Shown one piece after another: positions 50,257-59,086 of a DNA stretch of 64,000 bases (its first letter is position 1; each line of letters opens with the position of its first letter). Made by a program: the position numbers and the translations under genes. The stretch is from JARRPM01 sp963792815 (lineage in GTDB: Bacteria; Pseudomonadota; Gammaproteobacteria; Pseudomonadales; Halieaceae): assembly GCA_963792815.1 (NCBI GenBank), contig CAWBXR010000011.1:248001-312000 (forward strand). Direction: 5' to 3'. The notes beneath the pieces were generated by a model. The model had not been told where the DNA came from, ran no database searches, and was given only the letters and a program-made list of their open reading frames with translations.

Positions 50257-52847
50257 CAGTTGGGCACGCTGAAAGTGGTCGCCAGCAGTTGCTGGGCATC
50301 GGTGCGGTGATCGAAATGCTTGTCGCTGATCAGGGTGTTGAAGTCCAGCAGCAGCCTGTCCAGTTCTTTCAGAAGGGTCTGCATTTCAGGCCTTTTGTCG
50401 CCTTTGACCTCCAGCAGCTGCGCCAGCCGGGCCAGTTTCAGCCGGGTGACAGCGGCGAGCAGGGCGCGCTCCTCCTCCTCCAGTTCACCCTGGCCAGCCT
50501 CGATGCCGGGAAATTCTGCCAGGTGCTGCTGCAGGCGCTCAAGCTGGAACAGCAGGGAGCGCGGGTTGCTCGAGTCGAGCAATACCAGTTCCAGGCCCAG
50601 CTCGATACCCGCGCGCTGGCGGGCCCGGCGGCGATAGGTGATCAGTACGTCCATGGTGGTCAGCAGCGCTATCAACAGGGTCGACTTGTCGGCCTCGCCC
50701 GCTATGGGGAAGGTCAGGATCCGCAGCGTGGTGATGATCTGCTCCGCCCGTTCGACCCGCTTGCCCAGCTCCATGAAGCGCCAGCCGACACCCCGCACCA
50801 TGCTCTCCTGCATCAGTCCCGACAGCGCCACCAGGCCTGTTACCAGTGGGTCCAGGGCCTCTTCCGGAGCCGAAGCCAGTCCGCCAGCCAGGGCGGCATC
50901 GAGGCCGTCGAGCTCATCGTGCAGGTCATTGATGACGCGCAGGGTATCGGTCGAAAGAAGCTCCTTGGACTCCTCGGCGCTGGCGAGCATGGAGTTGAGC
51001 GTGGAGCGCACGCTGCCGATCCGGCTGGCGTCCTTGATGACCATCAGCAGCTCCCGGTCCGGGTTCGTCAGCAGCGAGTCGGAGGCGTTCACGAATCCCG
51101 GCAGGGTCCCGGTTACATGGCTGACCGCCTGCAGCAGGACGCGCCTGGCATCCAGGCTGATGGGGTCCTCGCCGTTGAGCAGTACGAAAACCGTCCGCAG
51201 CAGCCGCAGCCCGGCTTCCGCCCGCTCCGCGTAGCGGCCCATCCAGTAAAGGTTTTCCACCACCCGGCTGGGCAGGCTCACCATGCCGTGGTCCATCTCG
51301 CTGCGCAGTGGGTCCGGTGTCGCCTCGCTCTCGACAAAGCGCTCCGGCTCGGTGGCCGTGACCCAGGTGTCCTTGCTGGCGCTGCCGGACTGCATGCTGA
51401 TAACCCGGCCCCCGGGGATGCTGCCAATGCGGGTCATGCCGCCGGGCATCACCATGTAGGAGCTGTCAGTGGCAACCGAATAGGTGCGCAGGATGGCGGG
51501 CCGGGGCTCCAGCACCCGGTTCACAAATGTCGGTATATGGGATTTTTCCAGGCGAGCCTGGCCGACGAACTGGTGGGGGTTGCTGTGAATATCGGCCAGC
51601 AGGCGGTCCTGCTGTTCCTTGCTGAGGTCGCCGCCCCAGACGCTGATCCGCCCGCTGCCACGGTAAACCGGCTTGACGATGAGCTGTTGGATATTGGCGG
51701 TGACAAACTGCAGGTCGTCGCTGTCCCCGCACCAGTAGGTCTTCACCGAGTCCAGCCGTGGCTCCCGGCCCAGCAGGCATTTGCTGATCTCGGGCAGGTA
51801 CTTGAGCAGGATCGGGTTCTCCAGCACACCGGAACCCAGTGGGTTGGCGATCACTACCCGGCCATTGCGCGCCACTTCCAGCAGGCCGGGCACGCCCATC
51901 CTCGAGTCGCTGCGCAATTCCACCGGGTCGCAGAGCAGGTCGTCCACCCGGCGCAGCAGCACATCGACCCGGGTCAGCCCGTCCAGGGACTTCATCCACA
52001 GGAAGCCGTTGCGCACTACGAGGTCGCCGCTCTGTACCAGCGGCAGGCCCAGGTAGTTCGCCAGGTAGGCGTATTCGAAGCGGGTCTCGTCGCTGCCGCT
52101 GTGGGTGAGCAGCGCGATGCAGGGCAGGTCGTCGGATGGGGACAGGGAGGTCAGCTTCAGGCGCAGCCGCTGGTAGAAACTGGCGATGCGGTGAACATGG
52201 CTCTCGCGATAGATACTGGGGAAAACCCGCGACATCACCGTGCGGTTTTCCAGCACGTAGCCGGCGCCCGTGGGGGCCTGGGTGCGGTCCGAGAGCACAC
52301 ACATGCTGCCATCGGCCCTGCGCACCATGTCCACCGCGTGCATGATCAGCTGGTGCTCACCCGGCAACTGGATGCCCTGGCAGGCGCGCAGGAATCCGTC
52401 GTGGCAGAACAGTGCCTCCGGGGGGATCGCCCCGTGGCGCAGGAGGGTGCGCGGACCGTAGATATCCGCCAGCATCAGGTTGAACAGTTCCGCCCGCTCC
52501 AGCAGGCCCGCTTCTATCCGGGCCCAGTCATCGCTGCCGATGATATGCGGCGCTGCATCGAGCTCCCAGGCATTGCCCTGCCCGCTCTCCGGGCCGTAAA
52601 GGTTATAGGTGGCGCCATCGTCCCTGAGGATCCGCTGGATTTTTTCCTCGCGCTCTTCCAGGACCCTGGAGCCCAGGTCACGGAAGCTGTCCAGCAGGTA
52701 TTTCCATTGGGGCCTGACGCTGCCGTCCGGGGCGTGGACTTCATCCAGCAGCCCGGCGGGCACCCGGTAGCCCAGCGGCTCGGGGGCAGCGGGCAGAGCT
52801 TGGGACTGGCTCTGGATCAGGCCGGCTGATGGGTTGGGCTGTGACAC
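50256..52847 (-). CDS. Fusion of circularly permuted ATP-grasp and alpha-E domain
   Basis: An 863-residue protein. The N-terminal ~490 residues are a circularly permuted type 2 ATP-grasp domain (GTMNLYG-like ATYNLYGPESG, VDMVRRADGSMCVLSDRT, YVLENRTVMSRVFPS, VIANPLGSGVLENPI, KPVYRGSGRISVWGG). The C-terminal part from about 530 is an alpha-helical alpha-E domain (VENLYWMGRYAERAEAGLRLLR). In the other half of the operon the same two domains are separate genes. ATP-grasp enzymes of this kind are predicted amide ligases; alpha-E is a helical partner of unknown role. A TATAAT-containing promoter candidate lies upstream. Confidence 0.86.
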   Translation of the reverse strand: MSQPNPSAGLIQSQSQALPAAPEPLGYRVPAGLLDEVHAPDGSVRPQWKYLLDSFRDLGSRVLEEREEKIQRILRDDGATYNLYGPESGQGNAWELDAAPHIIGSDDWARIEAGLLERAELFNLMLADIYGPRTLLRHGAIPPEALFCHDGFLRACQGIQLPGEHQLIMHAVDMVRRADGSMCVLSDRTQAPTGAGYVLENRTVMSRVFPSIYRESHVHRIASFYQRLRLKLTSLSPSDDLPCIALLTHSGSDETRFEYAYLANYLGLPLVQSGDLVVRNGFLWMKSLDGLTRVDVLLRRVDDLLCDPVELRSDSRMGVPGLLEVARNGRVVIANPLGSGVLENPILLKYLPEISKCLLGREPRLDSVKTYWCGDSDDLQFVTANIQQLIVKPVYRGSGRISVWGGDLSKEQQDRLLADIHSNPHQFVGQARLEKSHIPTFVNRVLEPRPAILRTYSVATDSSYMVMPGGMTRIGSIPGGRVISMQSGSASKDTWVTATEPERFVESEATPDPLRSEMDHGMVSLPSRVVENLYWMGRYAERAEAGLRLLRTVFVLLNGEDPISLDARRVLLQAVSHVTGTLPGFVNASDSLLTNPDRELLMVIKDASRIGSVRSTLNSMLASAEESKELLSTDTLRVINDLHDELDGLDAALAGGLASAPEEALDPLVTGLVALSGLMQESMVRGVGWRFMELGKRVERAEQIITTLRILTFPIAGEADKSTLLIALLTTMDVLITYRRRARQRAGIELGLELVLLDSSNPRSLLFQLERLQQHLAEFPGIEAGQGELEEEERALLAAVTRLKLARLAQLLEVKGDKRPEMQTLLKELDRLLLDFNTLISDKHFDHRTDAQQLLATTFSVPN

Positions 52848-52916
52848 GCGGGGTTCCTGCTGCGGTGTTGGCTGCGGCGCGGGCCGTTTGGCCCGTCCTT
52901 AATTATCGTGCCATGC

Positions 52917-52947
52917 ATTATAGACGCATTGCCCGGATCGCATGTAA
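52917..52947 (-). promoter_or_regulatory. Internal promoter candidate in the ATP-grasp operon
   Basis: On the minus strand: TTACAT (52942-52947), a 19-base spacer and a perfect TATAAT (52917-52922), in the only sizeable gap (116 bases) of the operon. It could drive the last two genes separately. The long spacer lowers confidence. Confidence 0.4.
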
Positions 52948-52963
52948 CTATGAAGCAGGGCGC

Positions 52964-55900
52964 CTAGGGGCGCCGCGGGCTGCGCATGTCGAGGATATAG
53001 GGGTATTCACCCGGAGCCTCCTCCGGCGGCGGCTCCATCGGCCTGGGTGCCTGGCTGTTGGGGAAGAATTCCCTCAGCGCATTGACCTCCGGCTGGGGCA
53101 GGAAAGGCCCCTGGGTGTGGCTCACCGCGTCGAAGCGATTGATCCGGCGGGATTCCGCTTCCAGTGAGTTGACCGGGAAGGTCTCATAGCTGCGCCCGCC
53201 CGGGTGGGAGACGTGGTAGCTGCAGCCGCCGATGGAGCGCCCGTTCCAGGTGTCGATCAGGTCGAAAACCAGGGGTACGTGCACGCCGATCATGGGGTGC
53301 AGGGCAGACGGTGGCTGCCAGGCCCGGTAGCGCACACCGCCGACGTACTCGCCGTGCTTGCCGGTGCTGCGCATGGGTACCCTGCGGCCGTTGCAGGACA
53401 GCACGTAGCGGCCCTCGGTCAGGCCGGTGGCCCTCAGCTGCAGGCGTTCCACCGAGGAGTCCACATAGCGCGAAGTGCCGAAGCTGGTGGTTTCCTCCCC
53501 CAGCACGTGCCAGGGCTCCACCGCCCAGCGCAGTTCGAGTTCGATATCGTCCAGTTGCACCCGGCCGTAGTGGGGAAAGCGGAACTCCTCGAAGGCGGCC
53601 AGCCAGTCCAGGTCGAAGGAGTAACCGTGGGCCTGCAGGTCCTGCACCACGTATTTCATGTCCTGCCAGATATAGTGGGGCAGCATGAAGCGGTCGTGCA
53701 GCTCTGTGCCCCAGCGCACCAGCGGCTTGTGGTAGGGCTTTTTCCAGAAGCGCGCCACCAGGCAGCGCAGCAGCAGGGCCTGCACCAGCGCCATGCGGCT
53801 GTGGGGCGGCATCTCAAAACCCCGGAACTCGAGGATACCCAGGCGGCCGGTGGCGCTGTTGGGTGAATACAGCTTGTCGATACAGAACTCGGCGCGGTGG
53901 GTGTTGCCGGTGACATCGATCAACAGGTTGCGCAGCAGGCGGTCCACCAGCCAGGGCTGGGGCACTTCGCCGTCGGACATCTGGGAAAACGCCACCTCCA
54001 GCTCGTACAGCATTTCGTCGCGACCTTCATCCACCCGCGGGGCCTGGCTGGTGGGCCCGATGAACATGCCCGAGAACAGGTAGGACAGGCTGGGGTGGTG
54101 CTGCCAGAAGGTGATCAGGCTGCGCAGCAGGTCGGGCCTGCGCAACATGGGGCTGTCCGCCGGAGTGGCGCCCCCCAGGGTGATGTGATTGCCACCGCCG
54201 GTCCCGGTGTGGCGCCCGTCCAGCATGAATTTTTCGGTGGACAGGCGCGAGAGCCTCGCCTCCTCATACAGCGCCGTGGTGGTTTCAACCAGTTCGGACC
54301 AGTTATTGGAGGGGTGAACGTTTACTTCGATCACGCCAGGGTCCGGTGTTACCAGCAGTTTCTGCAGGCGCGGGTCCCGGGGCGGTTCGTAGCCCTCGAT
54401 GATCAAAGGTACCTTCAGGGCGCTGGCGGTTTCCTCTATCGCGGCCACCATCTCGACATAGTCCTCGAGGTATTCCAGCGGCGGGATGAAAGCGTGCAGC
54501 CTGCCGCCGCGTACTTCCAGGCACAGGGCGGTGCGTACCACGGCCTCGTAATCATCCGGGTCGGGCAGTTGGTCCTCCGGCGTCTCTGTGCTATCGCCAA
54601 ACTGCATGTCCTCGCGCTTGACCAGCTCATCCCGGGGTTCGAAGGGGTCTCTCTGGGGGGCGATCTTGTCAGCTTTCTTCGCCAGTTGGGGCAGGTCATT
54701 GAGCGGCAGGCGCAGTCCCATCGGGGAGTCGCCGGGTATCAGTGTGATGCGCTCGCGTTTCATCGGCCACAGGCTGCTGCGCCAGTTCTTGCCGTCCTCG
54801 GCCACCGGCCAGCCGGTGCTGCGACTCAGCGGGATGACAACCCCGGACGGCACGTTATAGCCCCTCTCTATGAGCCGGGCGAGACGCCGGCGATCGAGGC
54901 TGCCCTTGAGCTTCTGCGCCATGATGTCGAGGTTTTTCGGCAGGTTCTGCTCCTGCATCAGGTAGTACAGCCCGTCCTCGTAGGCGGGCTGGCAGCATTT
55001 GCGCGGTACACCCAGCAGGTCGCACAGGCGCTGGCCAAAGCGGCCGGCCGTATTCACGTCGTGGCCGTAGTCCTTGTCCACCCTGGCCAGCAGGGCCGGA
55101 TCACGCCACAGGGGCTCGCCGTCCTTGCGCCAGAACACGCCCAGTGCCCAGCGCGGGACTTCCTCTCCCGGGTACCATTTGCCCTGCCCGTAATGCAGCA
55201 GTCCGTGGGGAGCGAAACGGTCCCGCAGGCGCAGCAGCAGGGTCTTCGCCAGGCTCAGCTTGTCATCGCCCAGGGCGTCGGTGTTCCACTGGGCCGATTC
55301 CATGTCGTCGATCGAGACAAAGGTGGGCTCTCCGCCCATGGTCAGCCGCACATCGTTTTGCTCGAACTCCAGGTCCACCGCCTTGCCCAGCGCGAGGATA
55401 TGCTGCCACTGCTCCTCACTGTAGGGTTTGGTGACCCTGGGATCCTCCAGCACGCGCTCGACAGTGTTGCTGAAATCGAATTCCACCTCGCATTTGTCCG
55501 TGGCGCCGACAATCGGCGCTGCGGATACCGGGTTGGGGGTGCAGGCCAGGGGGATGTGGCCCTCACTGGCGAACAGCCCCGAGGTCGGGTCCAGGCCAAC
55601 CCAGCCGGCGCCGGGCAGGTATACCTCGCACCAGGCGTGCAGGTCGGTGAAGTCCTCGGCGGCGCCGGAGGGGCCATCCAGGGATTTTTCATCCGGCTTG
55701 AGCTGAACCAGGTAGCCCGATGCGAAGCGGGCCGCCAGGCCCAGGTGGCGCAGCAACTGGACCAGCAGCCAGGCCGAGTCCCGGCAGGAGCCGCGGGCTA
55801 TGTCCAGGGTTTCCTCGGGGGTCTGGATGCCCGGCTCCAGGCGTACCAGGTATTCCACCGCGCCCTGCACCTGCTGGTTTATCTCCACCAGGAAGTCGTT

Positions 55901-56323
55901 GATCGGGCGCTTTTTGATATCCACGCCTTCGAGAAACTCCTTGAACTTGGGCCCGCCCTCCAGCGTTTCCAGGTAGGGGAGCAGTTCGCCGCGCAGTTGT
56001 GCGGGGTACTCGAAGGGGAATTTCTCAGCGTATTCCTCGACGAAAAAATCAAAAGGGTTGATGGTCGTCATGTCCGCGAGGACTTCGACATCCACCTCGA
56101 ACTCGGTGCATTTTTCCGGGAACACCAGCCGCGCCAGGTAGTTGCCGAAGGCATCCTGCTGCCAGTTGATAAAGTGTTCCGCTGGCTTGATCTTCAGGCT
56201 GTAGGCGTGGATAGGGGTGCGCGAGTGGGGCGCCGGGCGCAGGCGAACCGTGTGCGGAGACAGGTTCACCGGCCGGTCGAATTTGTAGGATGTGCGATGG
56301 TTGATCGCAACACGTATGGTCAT
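52964..56323 (-). CDS. Transglutaminase-DUF2126 fusion protein
   Basis: A 1119-residue protein. The N-terminal transglutaminase-like domain has Cys180 (ARGSCRDSAW), His229 (DLHAWCEVYL) and Asp245 (LDPTSGL). From about 300 it is the DUF2126 domain, with PTFVSIDDMESAQWN, TGTGGGNHITLGGATPADSP and EFRGFEMPPHSRM, which resemble glutamine-synthetase/GCS-like amidoligase surfaces in published domain analyses. It lies between the separate alpha-E gene and the fused gene. It probably acts in the cytosol on a peptide or an amino-compound product of the ATP-grasp partners. Confidence 0.87.
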   Translation of the reverse strand: MTIRVAINHRTSYKFDRPVNLSPHTVRLRPAPHSRTPIHAYSLKIKPAEHFINWQQDAFGNYLARLVFPEKCTEFEVDVEVLADMTTINPFDFFVEEYAEKFPFEYPAQLRGELLPYLETLEGGPKFKEFLEGVDIKKRPINDFLVEINQQVQGAVEYLVRLEPGIQTPEETLDIARGSCRDSAWLLVQLLRHLGLAARFASGYLVQLKPDEKSLDGPSGAAEDFTDLHAWCEVYLPGAGWVGLDPTSGLFASEGHIPLACTPNPVSAAPIVGATDKCEVEFDFSNTVERVLEDPRVTKPYSEEQWQHILALGKAVDLEFEQNDVRLTMGGEPTFVSIDDMESAQWNTDALGDDKLSLAKTLLLRLRDRFAPHGLLHYGQGKWYPGEEVPRWALGVFWRKDGEPLWRDPALLARVDKDYGHDVNTAGRFGQRLCDLLGVPRKCCQPAYEDGLYYLMQEQNLPKNLDIMAQKLKGSLDRRRLARLIERGYNVPSGVVIPLSRSTGWPVAEDGKNWRSSLWPMKRERITLIPGDSPMGLRLPLNDLPQLAKKADKIAPQRDPFEPRDELVKREDMQFGDSTETPEDQLPDPDDYEAVVRTALCLEVRGGRLHAFIPPLEYLEDYVEMVAAIEETASALKVPLIIEGYEPPRDPRLQKLLVTPDPGVIEVNVHPSNNWSELVETTTALYEEARLSRLSTEKFMLDGRHTGTGGGNHITLGGATPADSPMLRRPDLLRSLITFWQHHPSLSYLFSGMFIGPTSQAPRVDEGRDEMLYELEVAFSQMSDGEVPQPWLVDRLLRNLLIDVTGNTHRAEFCIDKLYSPNSATGRLGILEFRGFEMPPHSRMALVQALLLRCLVARFWKKPYHKPLVRWGTELHDRFMLPHYIWQDMKYVVQDLQAHGYSFDLDWLAAFEEFRFPHYGRVQLDDIELELRWAVEPWHVLGEETTSFGTSRYVDSSVERLQLRATGLTEGRYVLSCNGRRVPMRSTGKHGEYVGGVRYRAWQPPSALHPMIGVHVPLVFDLIDTWNGRSIGGCSYHVSHPGGRSYETFPVNSLEAESRRINRFDAVSHTQGPFLPQPEVNALREFFPNSQAPRPMEPPPEEAPGEYPYILDMRSPRRP

Positions 56324-56329
56324 TTTTGC

Positions 56330-57304
56330 TTACCGCCCTTGGGCTGAGAGGCTATCGAGTTGGTCGCTGTCCGGTGGGGGCATAAACCAGGTGGTGGAGA
56401 TCGTCGCGCCCAGTGTATTCAATTCGAGCTGGAAACGGTCGATAAAGTTGTGCAGGTCCTGCCGTTCACCCTTTTCGGGGTCGAACCGCGCCAGGCTGCG
56501 CCGTGCCCGATCAAGCACTTTCAGCGCATCCTTGTGATTTTTCAGGGGTACCAGTTCCTGCCGGATGCCGTCCAGGCAAAACCTGACCGAGCGCGGCAGG
56601 GAGGGCTCCCTGAACACGAAGTCTACCACGGAATCGGCCTCGACCAGTGGACCGATGGTCCGGCGATAGGTACCCATGGCCGACAGGGACTGCAGCAGGC
56701 AGGCCCACACCAGCGGGTCAACGGCCTGGTTCAGGCGCTCGTGGCCCAGCAGTGCCCCGGCGCCGACATCGATCACCCGGGTGGTCATGTCCGCCCGTTC
56801 CAGCAGGTGGCCCAGCTTGATAAAGCGGTAGGCGTGGTCGCGGCACAGGGTGGTCATGAGCAGGCCGTTGATCATCTGGCAGCTGGTGATCACCTGTTCG
56901 AGGAATTTGTGACGATTGCGCCGCCCCACTGATCTGGCCGCGTTTTCCATGGAGTAGAGGTACAGCTCGTTGACATGCTCCCAGACTTCTTCCGGCAGCA
57001 CGTCGCGGGTGGTGCGGACGTTTTCCCGGGCTGCCCTGATGCAGTAGTGGATGCTGCCGGGATTTTCCTCGTCGGCTATCAGGAATTTGAGTACATTCTG
57101 TTCGTTGCAGACCCGGTGGTGTTCCCCGAAAGTTGGCTCCGCATCGAGGATCCGCACCAGGATATCCCAACCCGGTTCAGAGCCGGCGGGGATATCCATA
57201 ATCAGGTGGCTGTAGGCCTGGGTCAGGCGCGCCGTGTCTTCGGCCCGTTCGAGGTAGCGGGCCATCCAGTAGAGTCGCTCCGCGACCCGGGAGAGCATGA
57301 TCAT
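56330..57304 (-). CDS. Alpha-E domain protein
   Basis: A 324-residue all-alpha protein (MLSRVAERLYWMARYLERAEDTARL is the hallmark start; NRHKFLEQVITSCQMINGLL later). The domain is only known from operons with permuted ATP-grasp and transglutaminase genes, and its activity is unknown. Arg/Glu/Trp residues in the first helix (E-R-L-Y-W-M-A-R-Y-x-E-R-A-E) are conserved in both copies here. It overlaps the upstream ATP-grasp gene by four bases (ATGA) and precedes the DUF2126 gene by six. Confidence 0.88.
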   Translation of the reverse strand: MIMLSRVAERLYWMARYLERAEDTARLTQAYSHLIMDIPAGSEPGWDILVRILDAEPTFGEHHRVCNEQNVLKFLIADEENPGSIHYCIRAARENVRTTRDVLPEEVWEHVNELYLYSMENAARSVGRRNRHKFLEQVITSCQMINGLLMTTLCRDHAYRFIKLGHLLERADMTTRVIDVGAGALLGHERLNQAVDPLVWACLLQSLSAMGTYRRTIGPLVEADSVVDFVFREPSLPRSVRFCLDGIRQELVPLKNHKDALKVLDRARRSLARFDPEKGERQDLHNFIDRFQLELNTLGATISTTWFMPPPDSDQLDSLSAQGR

Positions 57305-58815
57305 GGCGCCGCCCCCTTTTTACCCGCTTTTTTAACCGGCTTTTTACTACCTTCGACTATCCAGGTGTCCTTGCTGCCGCCGCCCTGGGATGAGTTGACC
57401 ACGAGGGAGCCCTTGACCAGCGCGACCCGGGTCAGCCCGCCGGGGGTGACCCAGGTTTCCTTGCCCTGCAGGATGAAGGGGCGCAGGTCCAGGTGCCTGG
57501 GTTCCACGGTGTCATCGATATAGGTCGGCGCCGTGGACAGGGACAGGGTGGGCTGGGCAATGTAATTGCGCGGGTTGGCCTCGATAAGTTTGGCAAACTC
57601 GGCTCGCTTTGCCCTGGTGGCATGGGGGCCGACCATCAGGCCGTAGCCCCCGGATTCATTGGCAGGTTTCACCACCAGTTTGTCGAGATTGGCCAGCACG
57701 TAGTCCCGGTCCGGTTCGTTCATGCACAAATAGGTCTTTACCGAGGCCAGGCTCGGCTCCTCGCCCAGGTAATAGCGAATCATCTCCGGCACGAAGGCGT
57801 ACACCACCTTGTCGTCGGCCACGCCACTGCCTGGCGCGTTGGCAATGGCCACGTTGCCTTTTTTCCAGGCACGCATGATGCCCGGTATCCCGAGGGTGGA
57901 ATCCTCCCGGAACGCCTCCGGGTCGAGAAAGTCATCGTCGATGCGGCGGTACACCACGTCCACCCGCTCCGGGCCGTCGACGGTACGCATGTAAAGACAG
58001 TCGTCGCTGTCGACGAACAGGTCCGAACCCTCGACCAGTTCGGCGCCCATGCCCTGGGCCAGGTAGGCGTGCTCGAAGTAGGCGGAGTTAAAGATCCCGG
58101 GTGTCAGGACCACGATGCAGGGCCGGCGCTGCTCCCTCGGTGACAGGGATGCCAGGGTACTGTAGAGGTGGGACGGGTAGTCATCCACCGGCAGGATGCT
58201 GTAGTTCTCGAACAGCTCCGGCAGCACTCTTTTGGTGATCTCCCGGTTCTCCAGCATGTAGGACACGCCGGAAGGTACCCGCAGGTTATCTTCAAGGACA
58301 TAGAACTTGCCGTCCTTGTCCCGCACCAGGTCGGTGCCGCACACATGGGCCCACGCACCAAACCGGGGCGATACATTTGCGCACTGGGGCTTGTAGTTGC
58401 CTGAGTCCAGCACGATATCCGCCGGCATCAGGCCGTCCGCCAGTATCTTCTGCTTGTTGTAGATGTCGTCGATGAAACAGTTGAGCGCGCGGCTGCGCTG
58501 GGCCAGGCCGCGGCTCACCTTTTGCCATTCCTTGCCCGAAATGATGCGCGGGATGATGTCGAAGGGCCAGGCCCGGTCGATATTCTTGCCTTCGCTGTAG
58601 ATGGTAAAGGAGATGCCCATCTCCCTGATAGCCAGCTCAGCGGCGCCCCTGCGGGCGGCCATGGCAGCTGTGGACAGGCTCTGCAGCATTTTGACCGCGT
58701 GCCCCGCCGCCTGGCGCGGGCGCCCGGTGTCGGTGATCAATTCGTCAAAGAATTCGCCTGTCTTGTGGCTGTTATAGCGTTTCCAGCTGTTATTCATACG
58801 CCCCGTATTCCGCAT
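57301..58815 (-). CDS. Circularly permuted ATP-grasp protein
   Basis: A 504-residue stand-alone permuted ATP-grasp (type 2). Typical blocks are FTIYSEGKNIDRAWPFDIIP, CGTDLVRDKDGKFYVLEDN, YMLENREITKRVLPELF, VDVVYRRIDDDFLDPE, VVKPANESGGYG (nucleotide loop) and QGGGSKDTWIVEGS. The C-terminus is Lys-rich. It is predicted to form an amide or ester bond with ATP; the substrate is unknown. The first ATG (58815) has AGGA ten bases ahead; a second ATG six codons on is possible. It is the first gene of the operon and divergent from glyA. Confidence 0.88.
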   Translation of the reverse strand: MRNTGRMNNSWKRYNSHKTGEFFDELITDTGRPRQAAGHAVKMLQSLSTAAMAARRGAAELAIREMGISFTIYSEGKNIDRAWPFDIIPRIISGKEWQKVSRGLAQRSRALNCFIDDIYNKQKILADGLMPADIVLDSGNYKPQCANVSPRFGAWAHVCGTDLVRDKDGKFYVLEDNLRVPSGVSYMLENREITKRVLPELFENYSILPVDDYPSHLYSTLASLSPREQRRPCIVVLTPGIFNSAYFEHAYLAQGMGAELVEGSDLFVDSDDCLYMRTVDGPERVDVVYRRIDDDFLDPEAFREDSTLGIPGIMRAWKKGNVAIANAPGSGVADDKVVYAFVPEMIRYYLGEEPSLASVKTYLCMNEPDRDYVLANLDKLVVKPANESGGYGLMVGPHATRAKRAEFAKLIEANPRNYIAQPTLSLSTAPTYIDDTVEPRHLDLRPFILQGKETWVTPGGLTRVALVKGSLVVNSSQGGGSKDTWIVEGSKKPVKKAGKKGAAP

Positions 58816-58887
58816 GGAGAATCTGTCCTGTTATGCAATCACCGGGCCAATATGCTCCGTCGGCAGACAGGGTGCCACGGTGGCAGC

Positions 58888-58908
58888 GCGCCTGCAATGA
58901 GCAGGCGC
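58888..58908. other. Hairpin in the ATP-grasp/glyA divergent region
   Basis: GCGCCTGC - AATGA - GCAGGCGC, an eight-pair stem 73 bases upstream of the ATP-grasp start codon and upstream of the glyA promoter. It could be an operator or leader structure. Confidence 0.3.
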
Positions 58909-58999
58909 CGGCGGGCGCTGCCCCGGGGCGCAGGTGAGCGACCGCCGCGAGGGCGGTAACTGGAGCGGAAATTGTCCGGGTGGTTTGCCCTGCGCACCC

Positions 59000-59028
59000 T
59001 TATCTGGGCGGGATGTTTGGGGTAGAAT
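59000..59028 (+). promoter_or_regulatory. Promoter of glyA
   Basis: TTATCT (59000-59005), a 17-base spacer and TAGAAT (59023-59028), 59 bases upstream of the glyA ATG. The GGTAGAATGCGCCGC context is typical of vegetative promoters in GC-rich gammaproteobacteria. Confidence 0.6.
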
Positions 59029-59086
59029 GCGCCGCTTCCAATCCGGGGCCGGTCCAGCTGCCTCGCCAACCAGCCAGGGGAACACC

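Noticed and set aside
50289..56347. Two 800-plus-codon plus-strand frames across the ATP-grasp/transglutaminase operon
   Set aside because: Both are shadows of intact minus-strand genes with catalytic residues.
58816..59086. Riboswitch or small gene upstream of glyA
   Set aside because: Hairpins are present, but no known aptamer pattern or coding frame; an ordinary promoter explains the region.
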